DNA of 30,146 nt from an uncultured Prevotella sp. (GTDB taxonomy: Bacteria > Bacteroidota > Bacteroidia > Bacteroidales > Bacteroidaceae), in assembly GCA_934203355.1 (NCBI GenBank), contig CAKPZC010000025.1:1-30146 (forward strand). Direction: 5' to 3'. Below, in pieces: positions 1 to 8,126 of the stretch. The position numbers were made by a program, and so were the translations under genes. The notes below the pieces were generated by a model. It searched no databases and was not told the origin of the DNA. It saw only the letters and a program-made list of their open reading frames with translations. The first letter of the stretch is position 1, and each line of letters opens with the position of its first letter.

Positions 1-945
1 GAGCTTAACAACCTCGACAATATAAGCATGTACGACCATTACTCTGCCATCTGCGGCATAAGCAAGACTGAACTGCTTACACAGATGAAGCCTGATGTGG
101 AATTGCTTGCCAAAGCCAATGGCACAACATTTGACGAGACGGTGGCTGAACTTACCGATTTTTATGATGGTTACCATTTCAGCGAACATGCGGAGGATGT
201 TTTCAATCCGTTTAGCCTTGTCAAGGCTTTACGAAACAAGAAGGTTGCTGCCTACTGGTTCAGTTCGGGTACACCAAGCTATCTGATAAAGACCTTGCAG
301 AAATATCATGTGGGCGTGATGGACATAGAGAAGAAAAGCGCATCTATTGACGACTTTGACGTGTCGCCAGAACAAATGACTTCTGCCTTGCCTCTTCTCT
401 ATCAGAGCGGTTATCTAACTATAAAGAAGTATAACCCAATACTACAGAAGTACCAGCTTGACTATCCTAACAAGGAGGTGCGCATAGGTATGGTCAAATC
501 GCTTGCGCCTAACTATCTGTCACCAATACAGCTCGACAACAACGGCTTCGTATTTGATTTTCTGGAGAATCTGCTCGACAACAACATGGATGGGGCTTTG
601 CAGAAAATGCAGGCGTATCTTGCAAGCATATCCAATCAACTGTCAAACAAGAACGAGCGCGACTTCCAAACCGTGTTCTATCTCATCTTCAATCTTATGG
701 GAGCATACATTAAGGTTGAGGAATGTAGCGCAATAGGCAGAGCTGATGCCGTGCTGCACTTGCCTGACGCCATATACGTGATAGAGCTAAAGTATGACGG
801 TTCTGCCGACGCTGCCCTGCAACAGATTGACGACAAGGGTTATCTTATTCCGTATTCGGCAGAGGGCAAGCGATTGATAAAGGTCGGCGTAAACTACGAC
901 AGCCTTAAACGAACAATTGGAGAATGGAGAATCGTGGAAGAGTAA
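1..945 (+). CDS. AAA-ATPase-like / PD-(D/E)XK nuclease-superfamily protein, 5'-truncated by window edge
   Basis: The reading frame is open from base 1 (it begins ELNNLDNIS before the first Met at base 28) and ends with TAA at 943-945, so this is the C-terminal part of a longer protein. The visible part matches the end of the AAA-ATPase_like region followed by the DUF1703 domain, a family expanded in Bacteroidales. The signature is near the C-terminus: [18 protein letters not shown], where the Glu and Lys fit a PD-(D/E)XK nuclease core, followed by a 'KGY...Y' stretch usual in these proteins. The N-terminal P-loop region lies outside the window. The biological role is not established; members are often called ATP-binding proteins and sit in variable regions. 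It converges on the restriction-modification operon, whose terminator starts just after this stop codon. Confidence 0.82.
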   Translation, partial: ELNNLDNISMYDHYSAICGISKTELLTQMKPDVELLAKANGTTFDETVAELTDFYDGYHFSEHAEDVFNPFSLVKALRNKKVAAYWFSSGTPSYLIKTLQKYHVGVMDIEKKSASIDDFDVSPEQMTSALPLLYQSGYLTIKKYNPILQKYQLDYPNKEVRIGMVKSLAPNYLSPIQLDNNGFVFDFLENLLDNNMDGALQKMQAYLASISNQLSNKNERDFQTVFYLIFNLMGAYIKVEECSAIGRADAVLHLPDAIYVIELKYDGSADAALQQIDDKGYLIPYSAEGKRLIKVGVNYDSLKRTIGEWRIVEE

Positions 946-991
946 AAAAAATCCTTGAGGGACATCTGATTTACTTTGATGCCCCCAAGGA
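945..991 (-). terminator. Rho-independent terminator of the restriction-modification operon
   Basis: On the minus strand, a stem formed by 991-978 and 966-952 (TCCTTGGGGGCATC paired with GATGTCCCTCAAGGA, one G-U pair and one bulged T) is followed by a run of eight T. It lies about 75 bases past the stop of the last methyltransferase and touches the stop of the converging gene. On the plus strand no T-run follows, so it works best for minus-strand transcription. Confidence 0.8.
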
Positions 992-1064
992 ACCATAAAA
1001 GACCAATAGTCATTAATGATTCAAATTATCTACAACCGAATAAAACTTCAATTGCGTATTATAA

Positions 1065-2738
1065 TTATTCAACAAGCCCCATCATCTTCCCCATCGTAGT
1101 ATCTGTAAACGTACGCCAGATTTCAAGTTTCACCTTCTTGTAATCATCAAATAACTGATCGACATATTTTATCTCAAACACCAGACGAAGGTCGTTCTTA
1201 TTCTCTTCTATAGTCCCCTCTTTGCGATAGCCAAGACGGGCAATCCTGATAAGGAAAAGATCGCGAACTCCCTTACCCTTAATGTAAGGCATGAAATAGT
1301 ACAGTTTGTTGAGAGCTACAGTGGTCGGAAATTTCTTACCAGTATAGTAGATGGTTGCAGAACCATCGAGGAAGATTTTCTCGTTGTCTTTCTTTACCAA
1401 AGAAATAAGCACATTCTTGCTTGTGTCAGCAACAGACCGCTTCCCATAGTGAGGATATTCCGAATCGCGAACCATACAGTTCTCGGTGATAGGATTTTGT
1501 CCATATTCGTCAAACAGAGAGAATAAGTCAAGTTGATGATAGACAATCTTTTTATCACTATTAGAGTCTTTTTTGAGCGTGGATTTTTGGAATTCTTCTT
1601 TTGTCTTGTCAAACGTAAAAAAAGCAAAATCTCCACCTCCTTGCCAATTTACAGATGTTGAAATACCACCTTGCTCACCTTCTATAACACGTTTAAGTCT
1701 GGTTACAACCAACTCAGTCATTTGATCGCCAATCTCTACACCAATGTACTTTCTCTTCAACTTGTGAGCTGTTGAAAGTGTTGTACCAGAGCCCAAATAA
1801 CAATCGAGTACATAATCCCCCTCATTAGTAGCAATTTCGAGAATGTGCTTTATCAATTCTTCTGGCTTAGGAGTATCAAAAACCTTTTCATGTTCATGGA
1901 ACAAAGTAAGCAAATGTTTCTTAGCACTATCAGTAGTGCCATACTCGTCACCAGCCCAAAGTGTTTGAGGAGTTAAACCAATCTTAGCTGTAGAGAGAAA
2001 CTTTTTAATTCTTGGAGTATTGGAACCTGAGGCACCAAACCAAATATTACCAAACGCGATTTCGTCCTTCATCTTCGCTTCATTGTACACCCAGCATCTT
2101 CCTTTCGGAGGATTATGCTCTATACCCGATGGAGATACTATTGTATAGAATTGGCTTGGTACTGCATGACCTGCTTGTACACTGGCACTTATAGATTGCC
2201 ATGGGCCTCGTGGGTCGTTGTCAGGATTCTTATATTTAGAGGAAATAAAATCTTTCCCAACAGGTAGCAGATTTCTTGATTTCTTGAATTTTGCAATATC
2301 CTTTGCATAAACCAATACGTACTCATGATTGTATGAAAAAACCGCACGGTTTTCGCGCGTTTTACGTTGCTGCCAAATAATAGTACCAGCATGGTTCTCT
2401 CTGCCAAACACTTTGTCTGCTTCAACCTTTAAATAAGCCATTTCGCTATCATCAATAGATATCCATACGCTGCCATCTTTTGTTAGCAACATTTTTAGAT
2501 ACGCCAAGACATAATGAATGTCTTTGAGCCAGTTTGCTTCAGAAATATTATCATTGTAATAATGGTAAGTGTCTCCATTATTGTATGGCGGGTCAATATA
2601 GACACACTTTATTCTTCCACCAAACTCTTTTGTCAAAGATGGTAGAATTTCCTTATTATTTCCTTTTATGAGAATGTTCTGACTATCACTTGTACCCATA
2701 GAGGAATCTGCTTCGTATATAAACTTTATATCTTTCAT
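1065..2738 (-). CDS. Beta-class DNA adenine N6-methyltransferase (Type III Mod-like)
   Basis: A 557-residue methyltransferase. The catalytic motif IV, DPPYNNGD (residues 49-56), comes before the AdoMet-binding motif I region DCYLGSGTT (312-320), the order of beta-class enzymes such as Type III Mod subunits and many Type II adenine methyltransferases. DPPY rather than SPPY points to N6-adenine as target. The region between the motifs (about 120-300) and the C-terminal 180 residues probably include target recognition. No Res helicase subunit is adjacent, so a true Type III system is unlikely. The start codon overlaps the stop of the upstream methyltransferase gene (ATGA, 2735-2738), so the two are probably translationally coupled. 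It is the last gene of a four-gene operon that also holds a PLD-fold nuclease, and likely protects one strand of an asymmetric site. Family and chemistry are well supported; the recognition sequence cannot be read. Confidence 0.9.
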   Translation of the reverse strand: MKDIKFIYEADSSMGTSDSQNILIKGNNKEILPSLTKEFGGRIKCVYIDPPYNNGDTYHYYNDNISEANWLKDIHYVLAYLKMLLTKDGSVWISIDDSEMAYLKVEADKVFGRENHAGTIIWQQRKTRENRAVFSYNHEYVLVYAKDIAKFKKSRNLLPVGKDFISSKYKNPDNDPRGPWQSISASVQAGHAVPSQFYTIVSPSGIEHNPPKGRCWVYNEAKMKDEIAFGNIWFGASGSNTPRIKKFLSTAKIGLTPQTLWAGDEYGTTDSAKKHLLTLFHEHEKVFDTPKPEELIKHILEIATNEGDYVLDCYLGSGTTLSTAHKLKRKYIGVEIGDQMTELVVTRLKRVIEGEQGGISTSVNWQGGGDFAFFTFDKTKEEFQKSTLKKDSNSDKKIVYHQLDLFSLFDEYGQNPITENCMVRDSEYPHYGKRSVADTSKNVLISLVKKDNEKIFLDGSATIYYTGKKFPTTVALNKLYYFMPYIKGKGVRDLFLIRIARLGYRKEGTIEENKNDLRLVFEIKYVDQLFDDYKKVKLEIWRTFTDTTMGKMMGLVE

Positions 2739-4054
2739 TTTGGTCTATTGGTGCATACGATTAAGAGTTCAGCCTCTTCAGAAGCATTAAGAAAATGCTC
2801 TGTAGAGTTAAGTTTATTATGTTTGAATGTACCGGCAGAAACAATTTCAACAGATGTAAAATACTCCTTGGCCCAATCTAATAACTGCTGCATAGTCACC
2901 ACTCGCGGATGTGATTTTTTTGTTTCATCATACGGAGAATAAGAAAGCAACAGATTTCTGTCTGAAGAGGAAACCAGTTCAAACATCTTTCGGAATGCAG
3001 CAGGAGCTTTACTCTTAATACAGAACGGTGACTGATGGCGATCTTCACGATAAATGCCGTTGCTTATATGTGTTGAGCCATGTATCGTAACAGTGGACAA
3101 TTTTGGAGTATCTCTTAGCGTCAAAGTTTCAAGCACATGATAATATCGGCTGTAGTGATCTCTCGTGTATGGAGGATCTGCATAAACCGTTTTGACATAC
3201 TGTGGCAGTTCTTTTAGACACTGTTCATAATCACCTTGCATAATTATATGCTTATACTCGCTTCTCGAGAGATTCTTATACTTTATCAGCCATTCTCTAA
3301 ATAGAGGAAAGACATCCATTGTTTTATCTTTTACGGCTTTATTATAAACCGTATTTTTAATATTGCCTTTGGAATCCCTTGCCTTGATAGGCTGAGCAAA
3401 GTGCTTTCCTACCGTGTCGACAATATCGCTTGTTGTACTTAAGAGCGCTGCAAGAAACAAATCTCGGTTTTCCATAGAAACAAACGTATGAATCCCTTCC
3501 AGAATAATATCTATATCAACAGCCTGCTTATATGAAAAATACACTCCACCATAGTAGCGGCTTATTAACGACCTAACATCATCAAGTTTGTCCTCTTTCA
3601 GACAATTACTTGCAGAATCAAGCAAGTCTGAAAGACATGAAACATTATGCTCAATATTGAACACTTCCAACGAACCATGCTCTAAGATGTCTGTAAGCAC
3701 CTCGATATTCTTAGTCGCAATAGAGTTTTGTTCGAGCACTATTAAAGGGTGGAAAGCCGTCTTTAATCTATTGGCAGAATCAGTGTTCAGTCTTTTAAAA
3801 AAGCTATCAATTTCAGAGTCGTCTATAGAGAATCTTTTCAACAAAGCATTTGCAATTATTTTGGAATATGCCTGAATATCACATGAAACAACAGAATGGG
3901 ACTGTGACAACTTACGAGAAACACAGCCAGAGCCTGCGAATAAATCACAGACACCAGCTCCTAATGGAGTGATTTCTTGAACTTTATCGTTGATAAAATC
4001 CAAAAGTCTCAGTTTACTACCAAGGTAGTTTAATGTTCGAAAATTATAACTCAT
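2735..4054 (-). CDS. Alpha-class (D12 / Dam-like) DNA adenine methyltransferase
   Basis: A 439-residue protein with the motif order of the D12 class: an N-terminal LNYLGSKLRLLDFI segment (motif X, about 8-21), motif I VCDLFAGSGCVS (35-46), and the catalytic motif IV YADPPYTRDHYSRYYH (291-306). Dam enzymes are about 280 residues long. Here roughly 250 residues separate motifs I and IV, so the target-recognition part that sits there in alpha-class enzymes is unusually large. DPPY predicts N6-methyladenine. The gene starts directly after the stop codon of the PLD nuclease (no spacer) and overlaps the next methyltransferase by 4 bases. Two methyltransferases of different permutation classes beside one nuclease suggest an asymmetric recognition site, each enzyme modifying one strand. 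This pairing is inference; the family assignment is from visible motifs. Confidence 0.88.
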   Translation of the reverse strand: MSYNFRTLNYLGSKLRLLDFINDKVQEITPLGAGVCDLFAGSGCVSRKLSQSHSVVSCDIQAYSKIIANALLKRFSIDDSEIDSFFKRLNTDSANRLKTAFHPLIVLEQNSIATKNIEVLTDILEHGSLEVFNIEHNVSCLSDLLDSASNCLKEDKLDDVRSLISRYYGGVYFSYKQAVDIDIILEGIHTFVSMENRDLFLAALLSTTSDIVDTVGKHFAQPIKARDSKGNIKNTVYNKAVKDKTMDVFPLFREWLIKYKNLSRSEYKHIIMQGDYEQCLKELPQYVKTVYADPPYTRDHYSRYYHVLETLTLRDTPKLSTVTIHGSTHISNGIYREDRHQSPFCIKSKAPAAFRKMFELVSSSDRNLLLSYSPYDETKKSHPRVVTMQQLLDWAKEYFTSVEIVSAGTFKHNKLNSTEHFLNASEEAELLIVCTNRPK

Positions 4055-5272
4055 TTAGAATATCAATTCTGGATAAAGTGCATGAATAGCTTCAATGTGA
4101 ACAATATGCCTTCTCAGTTCACCCTCTCTCCTAACTTTACTTTCTGTATACAGAAATTTCTTGATTTGTTTATATGAAGGATGGTCATACCAAAGGACTT
4201 GGTACAAAAACTGATTATTGTCAATCTTGATGAACAATCCTATAGGACGTTTCGTGTTCCCAGGATAATCAAGTTCGGTTTCAGCACAATGAATTTCAAA
4301 ACGATAATTATGACTTGCAACAGATACTGCCTGACGAATCTCAATATCGCCTAAAGTGCCATCTTTTGCTATATTCATCAAATGTATGTTGTAAGAATTG
4401 TTTCCACGTTCTGCACCAAAGAAATTCTCAAAGATATCAACAGTAAAATTAACTTGCTTCCAACGAGGGCCTCCTCCAATTTCTGCGATTAAAACTTCTT
4501 CTCCGTTTACCACAAGTGACTCTTCCGATTCTTTCAATATCGGGTGACTCGGATTGCATTCATCTTCAATCCTTATCACTCTTCTTGCTTTTACGACTCT
4601 TCTTTTAGGGACAAAACCGTCCGGATTACGTTGAATTTTTGCACCATTAAAACTGATATTCCTTTTAGTTTTTGACACACTATCTCTACCATTGTCATAC
4701 TTTTCCGTACGCTCTAACTCAGTTGGTATCAATTTGTCTGCAAATAAATTATCAATCAATTCTTGAGTAATTGGCATAAGATTTACATCAACTCCATCAA
4801 GAATTGACTTCCAGTATACATAAAAGTCATTATGAACAGAGTGTTCGCCTTTCGCATCTTTTATGAGCAATGAACATTCTATATTTTTCACCAATCCCAT
4901 AGTAGTCAAATTATTTGATCCTACAATGAGAGTAAAAATATCGGTATTCTCGAAAAGATATATTTTGGGATGAAAGATATTAACAGACTGAGTATGATAT
5001 ATCTTTGATTCTACTCCCCATGACAAGACCTCCTCAAGAGCTTCTTTTGAAGTTCCCTTTTGGTCTATTCCCAGTATAATATTAATCTTTACACCTCTTT
5101 CCTTTTCTGCTAGAATATATGGAGTCAATGCAGTTATTCCTCCATAACTTGCAAATGCAACAAGACATGTAAAAGAATCGTATCTTTTACTATTGAACTG
5201 TTCAATAAGTTCCTTGGCTATAGATGTATCAGCATCAATATTATAACCTTGTCCTATTATTTTGGTATCCAT
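4055..5272 (-). CDS. PLD-fold restriction endonuclease, BfiI/NgoFVII-like
   Basis: A 405-residue protein whose N-terminal half carries a phospholipase-D active-site motif: H101 and K103 in NIFHPKIYLFE, followed by VGSNNLTTMGL with GSNN at 118-121. One HxK...GSNN motif per chain is the pattern of the metal-independent PLD-family restriction enzymes (BfiI, NgoFVII), which dimerise to build one active site. Residues about 255-405 (EIGGGPRWKQVNF ... ENFFGAERGNNSYNIHL ... YRFEIHC) resemble a B3-like DNA-recognition domain of this family; that match is from memory and less certain. A basic linker rich in Lys and Arg (about 200-235) joins the halves. It lies between the DUF262 gene (6-base gap) and two adenine methyltransferases (no gap), so restriction endonuclease is the natural reading. 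A non-restriction PLD nuclease is the main alternative. Confidence 0.82.
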   Translation of the reverse strand: MDTKIIGQGYNIDADTSIAKELIEQFNSKRYDSFTCLVAFASYGGITALTPYILAEKERGVKINIILGIDQKGTSKEALEEVLSWGVESKIYHTQSVNIFHPKIYLFENTDIFTLIVGSNNLTTMGLVKNIECSLLIKDAKGEHSVHNDFYVYWKSILDGVDVNLMPITQELIDNLFADKLIPTELERTEKYDNGRDSVSKTKRNISFNGAKIQRNPDGFVPKRRVVKARRVIRIEDECNPSHPILKESEESLVVNGEEVLIAEIGGGPRWKQVNFTVDIFENFFGAERGNNSYNIHLMNIAKDGTLGDIEIRQAVSVASHNYRFEIHCAETELDYPGNTKRPIGLFIKIDNNQFLYQVLWYDHPSYKQIKKFLYTESKVRREGELRRHIVHIEAIHALYPELIF

Positions 5273-5278
5273 ATTTAC

Positions 5279-7381
5279 TTATTCTTTATTCTTTCTTAAT
5301 TCCTCAATTTGTCCAATTTGTACGCCATCTTCATTCTGCCAATACTCCCAACCGTTGCGAGATCCATGAAGAATGATAGCGGCTGTTGTGGAAAGCGCTG
5401 TCGCTTTTATCCTCTTAGGATAGAAGAAATAGTTTGTTGTAAACTTCAGTTGTCCTTCGCACTCTTCTATCACCCCATCGTCCTTCAAGTCTGAGCGTAA
5501 AGCTTCAATCTCTGGATATAACTCAGGAGTTGGCGAATCCATATAAAGCGTTGAACCTTCAAGAATTTCTACACTTCCGTTGTCAGGATAATAATATCCT
5601 TGTGCATACGCATTCTGAGAGTCAATGTGTATAGCCACTTTAGCTATGGCAGAGTCCTTCGCCTCATAATAAGGGTAAAGCCTTGCAATATCAGCTATGA
5701 GTTGCTGAGTGCGTTCTTCAATATCCATTAGTGTCCAATGCTCCTTTTGCAGAATCTCGTGATTTATCTTCAGATGGTTGGTAGAAGCAAGCACTTTGTT
5801 CTTGTATTCCCACACTTTGTTGCTCATTTTACTGTTGTCGTTTCGTGCAGCAAGTGTAAGATTGCCAAGCCGATGAACATTTTCGTCATAAGTGTCCTTG
5901 TCTGTGTTTAACGCTTCGTACCATTCGTGAGTAGCCGTTTGTGGCATCAAGTGTTCGATACTCAACTTAGAAAAATCTACAGGAGCGGGATTGTTCTCTG
6001 ATTCCAGCTTTCTGAAGAAAATGTTAAGCCATGAACGGAGATTGTACATGTTGGCATTTAGGATTCTGTCTCTTAGACGATTGTTGTCTGGCATCTCCTG
6101 AGAATTTCCTTTGTTTCTATTCACAAGGTTCTTCTTGAATATCTCCACTATGTCAACATAGTTGCCGTCACAATCTGCAAGAGTCTCCTTCAAAAGCGTT
6201 GGAAAGTAACGTGTAATGTCACTGGTGTCCATTCCGCAAAGTGAACGACGCATCAGATAAGAGTTGAGAATTGTTATTATCTCAGACAATTGCTTTGCTG
6301 AGATACGAGGATTCCCTTTGTCATCCACACTCTTATGTATCGCGTAAAGTTCCATAAGTAATGGAGCTGGCATATCTGACAAGATAAAGCGAAATTCTTC
6401 TACAGCTTTGTGCAATGCAGAATCCAAAGAATCTACTGGTGCTTTATAGATGGCGTTGTAGTAAGAAGCGTATTTCACAATCTCTTTGAATACTCCTTCC
6501 TCACCATAAGTGGCTACATTTTCGTCATACCATTCGGTAAATGCACGGTAAACTGCACTCTTGTTTATCAAAGACATTCTCTTCGCCATTATAAAAAAGC
6601 GAAAGAATGCTTCAAGTTTCTTAGAGTCACTATCAATCAGTTGTTCTAGTCGCTTCCAATACTTCTCATAGTATTTATCCTGCAAGTCACTACGAATAGG
6701 CATGAGGATGAAGTTGCGAATCAAGTCGCTGGCAGTGAGCTTTGCACCTGTGGCATTGATACTTTCAAATATTTTCTGAGGGTAATCGTCCTTACCTATG
6801 GGTACGCAGACGATATAGAGCTTATTCATAGCCTCAAGAATATCATTGATTGTATATGTGTCCAGCAATTCTTGAAGCACATTCTTTATATATAAGAAGT
6901 TGATATAGACATTTGCTTTCTTCTCTTGAATATTTTCAAAGTCGCGTGTAACAATCTGCTGATAAACAGCGTCATCCGACACAAGAGGCTTTAACTTGAA
7001 CTTGTTAGTTTCATTAAAAGGATTAACAAGATACATGTTTTCAAGTTTTTCAGCATCAAGATTCAAGCCTCTTTCTATCATCAATTCCTTGATTGAATAG
7101 AGCATAAGGAATATGGTGGTAAGACGTTGCTGACCATCTATGACAGAGCGTTCACGCTGAAATGCAGATATGCTTGTTTCCAAGTAAATCATGATACCAA
7201 TAAAATGCTTGGTTATTTCACCACTCAGGACCTCCTTTATATCCTCAAGCAACTGTTTAACCTCCTTATTCGCAACCCAGGTATAGTTACGCTGATAGGC
7301 AGGAATCACAAACTGTGTTCCCTGACTTCCGTACAGTAGTTCCAAAAGTCCTACTTTTATTGGTATATTTTCTTGTTGCAT
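5279..7381 (-). CDS. DUF262-DUF1524-DUF4357 protein, GmrSD-like nuclease
   Basis: A 700-residue protein with three recognisable parts. The N-terminal DUF262 (about 10-230) has PAYQRNYTW (28-35) and the IDGQQRLTT motif (81-89), which in GmrS/SspE-type proteins belongs to an NTP-binding/hydrolysing domain. The DUF1524 region (about 430-570) has the His-Me finger nuclease signature IEHLMPQ (H477) followed by VHRLGNLTLAARNDN (502-516). The C-terminus (about 640-695) has SRNGWEYW (N676-W678), as in DUF4357, an accessory domain of restriction-related proteins. The family includes the Type IV enzyme GmrSD, which cuts modified phage DNA, and the phosphorothioation-linked SspE. It leads a tight operon with a PLD nuclease and two methyltransferases. 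Whether it cuts modified phage DNA, senses something else, or works with the PLD enzyme cannot be told from sequence. Confidence 0.87.
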   Translation of the reverse strand: MQQENIPIKVGLLELLYGSQGTQFVIPAYQRNYTWVANKEVKQLLEDIKEVLSGEITKHFIGIMIYLETSISAFQRERSVIDGQQRLTTIFLMLYSIKELMIERGLNLDAEKLENMYLVNPFNETNKFKLKPLVSDDAVYQQIVTRDFENIQEKKANVYINFLYIKNVLQELLDTYTINDILEAMNKLYIVCVPIGKDDYPQKIFESINATGAKLTASDLIRNFILMPIRSDLQDKYYEKYWKRLEQLIDSDSKKLEAFFRFFIMAKRMSLINKSAVYRAFTEWYDENVATYGEEGVFKEIVKYASYYNAIYKAPVDSLDSALHKAVEEFRFILSDMPAPLLMELYAIHKSVDDKGNPRISAKQLSEIITILNSYLMRRSLCGMDTSDITRYFPTLLKETLADCDGNYVDIVEIFKKNLVNRNKGNSQEMPDNNRLRDRILNANMYNLRSWLNIFFRKLESENNPAPVDFSKLSIEHLMPQTATHEWYEALNTDKDTYDENVHRLGNLTLAARNDNSKMSNKVWEYKNKVLASTNHLKINHEILQKEHWTLMDIEERTQQLIADIARLYPYYEAKDSAIAKVAIHIDSQNAYAQGYYYPDNGSVEILEGSTLYMDSPTPELYPEIEALRSDLKDDGVIEECEGQLKFTTNYFFYPKRIKATALSTTAAIILHGSRNGWEYWQNEDGVQIGQIEELRKNKE

Positions 7382-7719
7382 AATAATTGATACTTATTTA
7401 TGAAACTTTTATCATCGTTGCAAGACACGTAGCATTTGTCAAGGCATTTTATTGTCTCATAGATTTAATGCTACCTATCTGTTATTGTGATAGAGTTTCT
7501 TTGACTTGAACATTTCATCTCGACTGAATACACAGCGTTAACTTAATTTGCAAATTTACGAAATTCAATTGAAATTAAGGCAATTTCATTCAAATATTAT
7601 AAGGTGAATCAATGAATGAAAAGTCTCTACTTATTAATACAAATATCGTACAAGCAGTAAAAAACTGTTACAAACGAAAAATTGATTCTAGAGATTTCAG
7701 AGGTAGGTTTTATAGTTTT

Positions 7720-7876
7720 TTGGAGCTACTAAGACACTCCAACTCGTCATTTTGGGCTTCTTTACCTTGCAAAAGTTGTCCTTTTGCAAGGCAATAGGAG
7801 TACATTTGCTTTGTAAATGTAGCCCAAATGTATAGTAAAAGAGGTTCTTTTTATGTCAAAAGGACCTCTTTTTTGT
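7720..7876 (+). ncRNA. Candidate structured RNA or non-coding mobile repeat (hairpin, three-way junction, terminator)
   Basis: Four stems follow in order. TTGGAG/CTCCAA (7720-7725 with 7737-7742). An outer stem TTTGGGCT/AGCCCAAA (7751-7758 with 7821-7828, two more pairs beyond a bulge) encloses two hairpins: CCTTGCAAAAG/CTTTTGCAAGG (7765-7775 with 7781-7791, 11 perfect pairs) and TACATTT/AAATGTA (7801-7807 with 7815-7821). Then a terminator hairpin at 7837-7874. No convincing protein gene feeds this terminator, which makes a small transcript plausible. A MITE-like or REP-like DNA element is an equally good reading. No clear plus-strand promoter was found. Confidence 0.35.
7837..7876 (+). terminator. 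Orphan rho-independent terminator
   Basis: AAAAGAGGTTC (7837-7847) pairs with GGACCTCTTTT (7862-7872) through one G-U pair and runs into further T (to 7874). The stem is A-rich before and T-rich after, so it could act in both directions. No protein gene ends just upstream on the plus strand. Confidence 0.65.
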
Positions 7877-7940
7877 AACTGAAATCTGCGTCATAGCTTC
7901 ACCATCGTTATAACTCGCTGTATACAAGCAACATAACAAA

Positions 7941-8009
7941 AACCGCTCAAAACTCGAGAATTCTGGCAAAAGATTTACTTGTGGGTTCAGCCCGCAGTTT
8001 TGAGCGGTT
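7941..8009. repeat. 14-base perfect inverted repeat with nested hairpin
   Basis: AACCGCTCAAAACT (7941-7954) is perfectly complementary to AGTTTTGAGCGGTT (7996-8009). Within the 41-base loop a smaller hairpin, TGTGGG/CCCGCA with one G-U pair, sits next to the right arm. The form resembles the REP-like intergenic palindromes of Bacteroidetes genomes. It lies about 85 bases before the nitroreductase promoter box. Confidence 0.6.
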
Positions 8010-8093
8010 ATAAATGCAAATATTGTATTAGTTGCAGTGGATTTGCCTGTGTACAAATATTCCTCTGTTATCTTTCATAAAGAAAAAAATGTG

Positions 8094-8101
8094 TAACTTT
8101 G
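8094..8101 (+). promoter_or_regulatory. Bacteroidetes -7 promoter box for the nitroreductase gene
   Basis: TAACTTTG matches TAnnTTTG exactly and lies 25 bases before the first start codon at 8127. No good TTTG -33 element is visible at the usual distance, so the assignment rests on the -7 box alone. Confidence 0.5.
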
Positions 8102-8126
8102 AGCACAAATAAACATTAATATATAT

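Larger units (their letters stand above)
7382..8126. other. Gene-poor 745-base gap with clustered inverted repeats
   Basis: The gap lies between the divergent DUF262 and nitroreductase genes. On the left it has an 8-base inverted repeat (GTAGCATT at 7429-7436, AATGCTAC at 7467-7474) and a candidate minus-strand -7 box, TAAATTTG (7558-7551), with a TTG at 7583-7581 at slightly long spacing (22); this would give a leader of about 165 bases for the restriction operon. From 7720 to 7874 there is a run of hairpins ending in a terminator, and from 7941 to 8009 a 14-base perfect inverted repeat (both listed separately). A 61-codon frame (7612-7797) has an AAGGTG upstream but its end lies inside the hairpin cluster; I do not call it a gene. 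Confidence 0.6.

Noticed and set aside
1065..4054. Type III restriction system
   Set aside because: A Mod-like methyltransferase is present, but no Res helicase-nuclease is adjacent; the nuclease here has a PLD active site and there are two methyltransferases.
7612..7797. 61-codon open frame on the plus strand upstream of the restriction operon, possible controller protein
   Set aside because: It has an AAGGTG sequence seven bases before the ATG, but no helix-turn-helix or other recognisable motif, and its last 25 or so codons run through the hairpin cluster. A chance frame is more likely.
7720..8009. CRISPR array or integron attC sites
   Set aside because: The repeats are single inverted pairs, not regularly spaced direct repeats, and no attC core motifs or integrase were seen.
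952..8126. Mobile island with attachment sites
   Set aside because: No integrase, transposase, tRNA gene or flanking direct repeat was found by eye, so an island boundary cannot be drawn.
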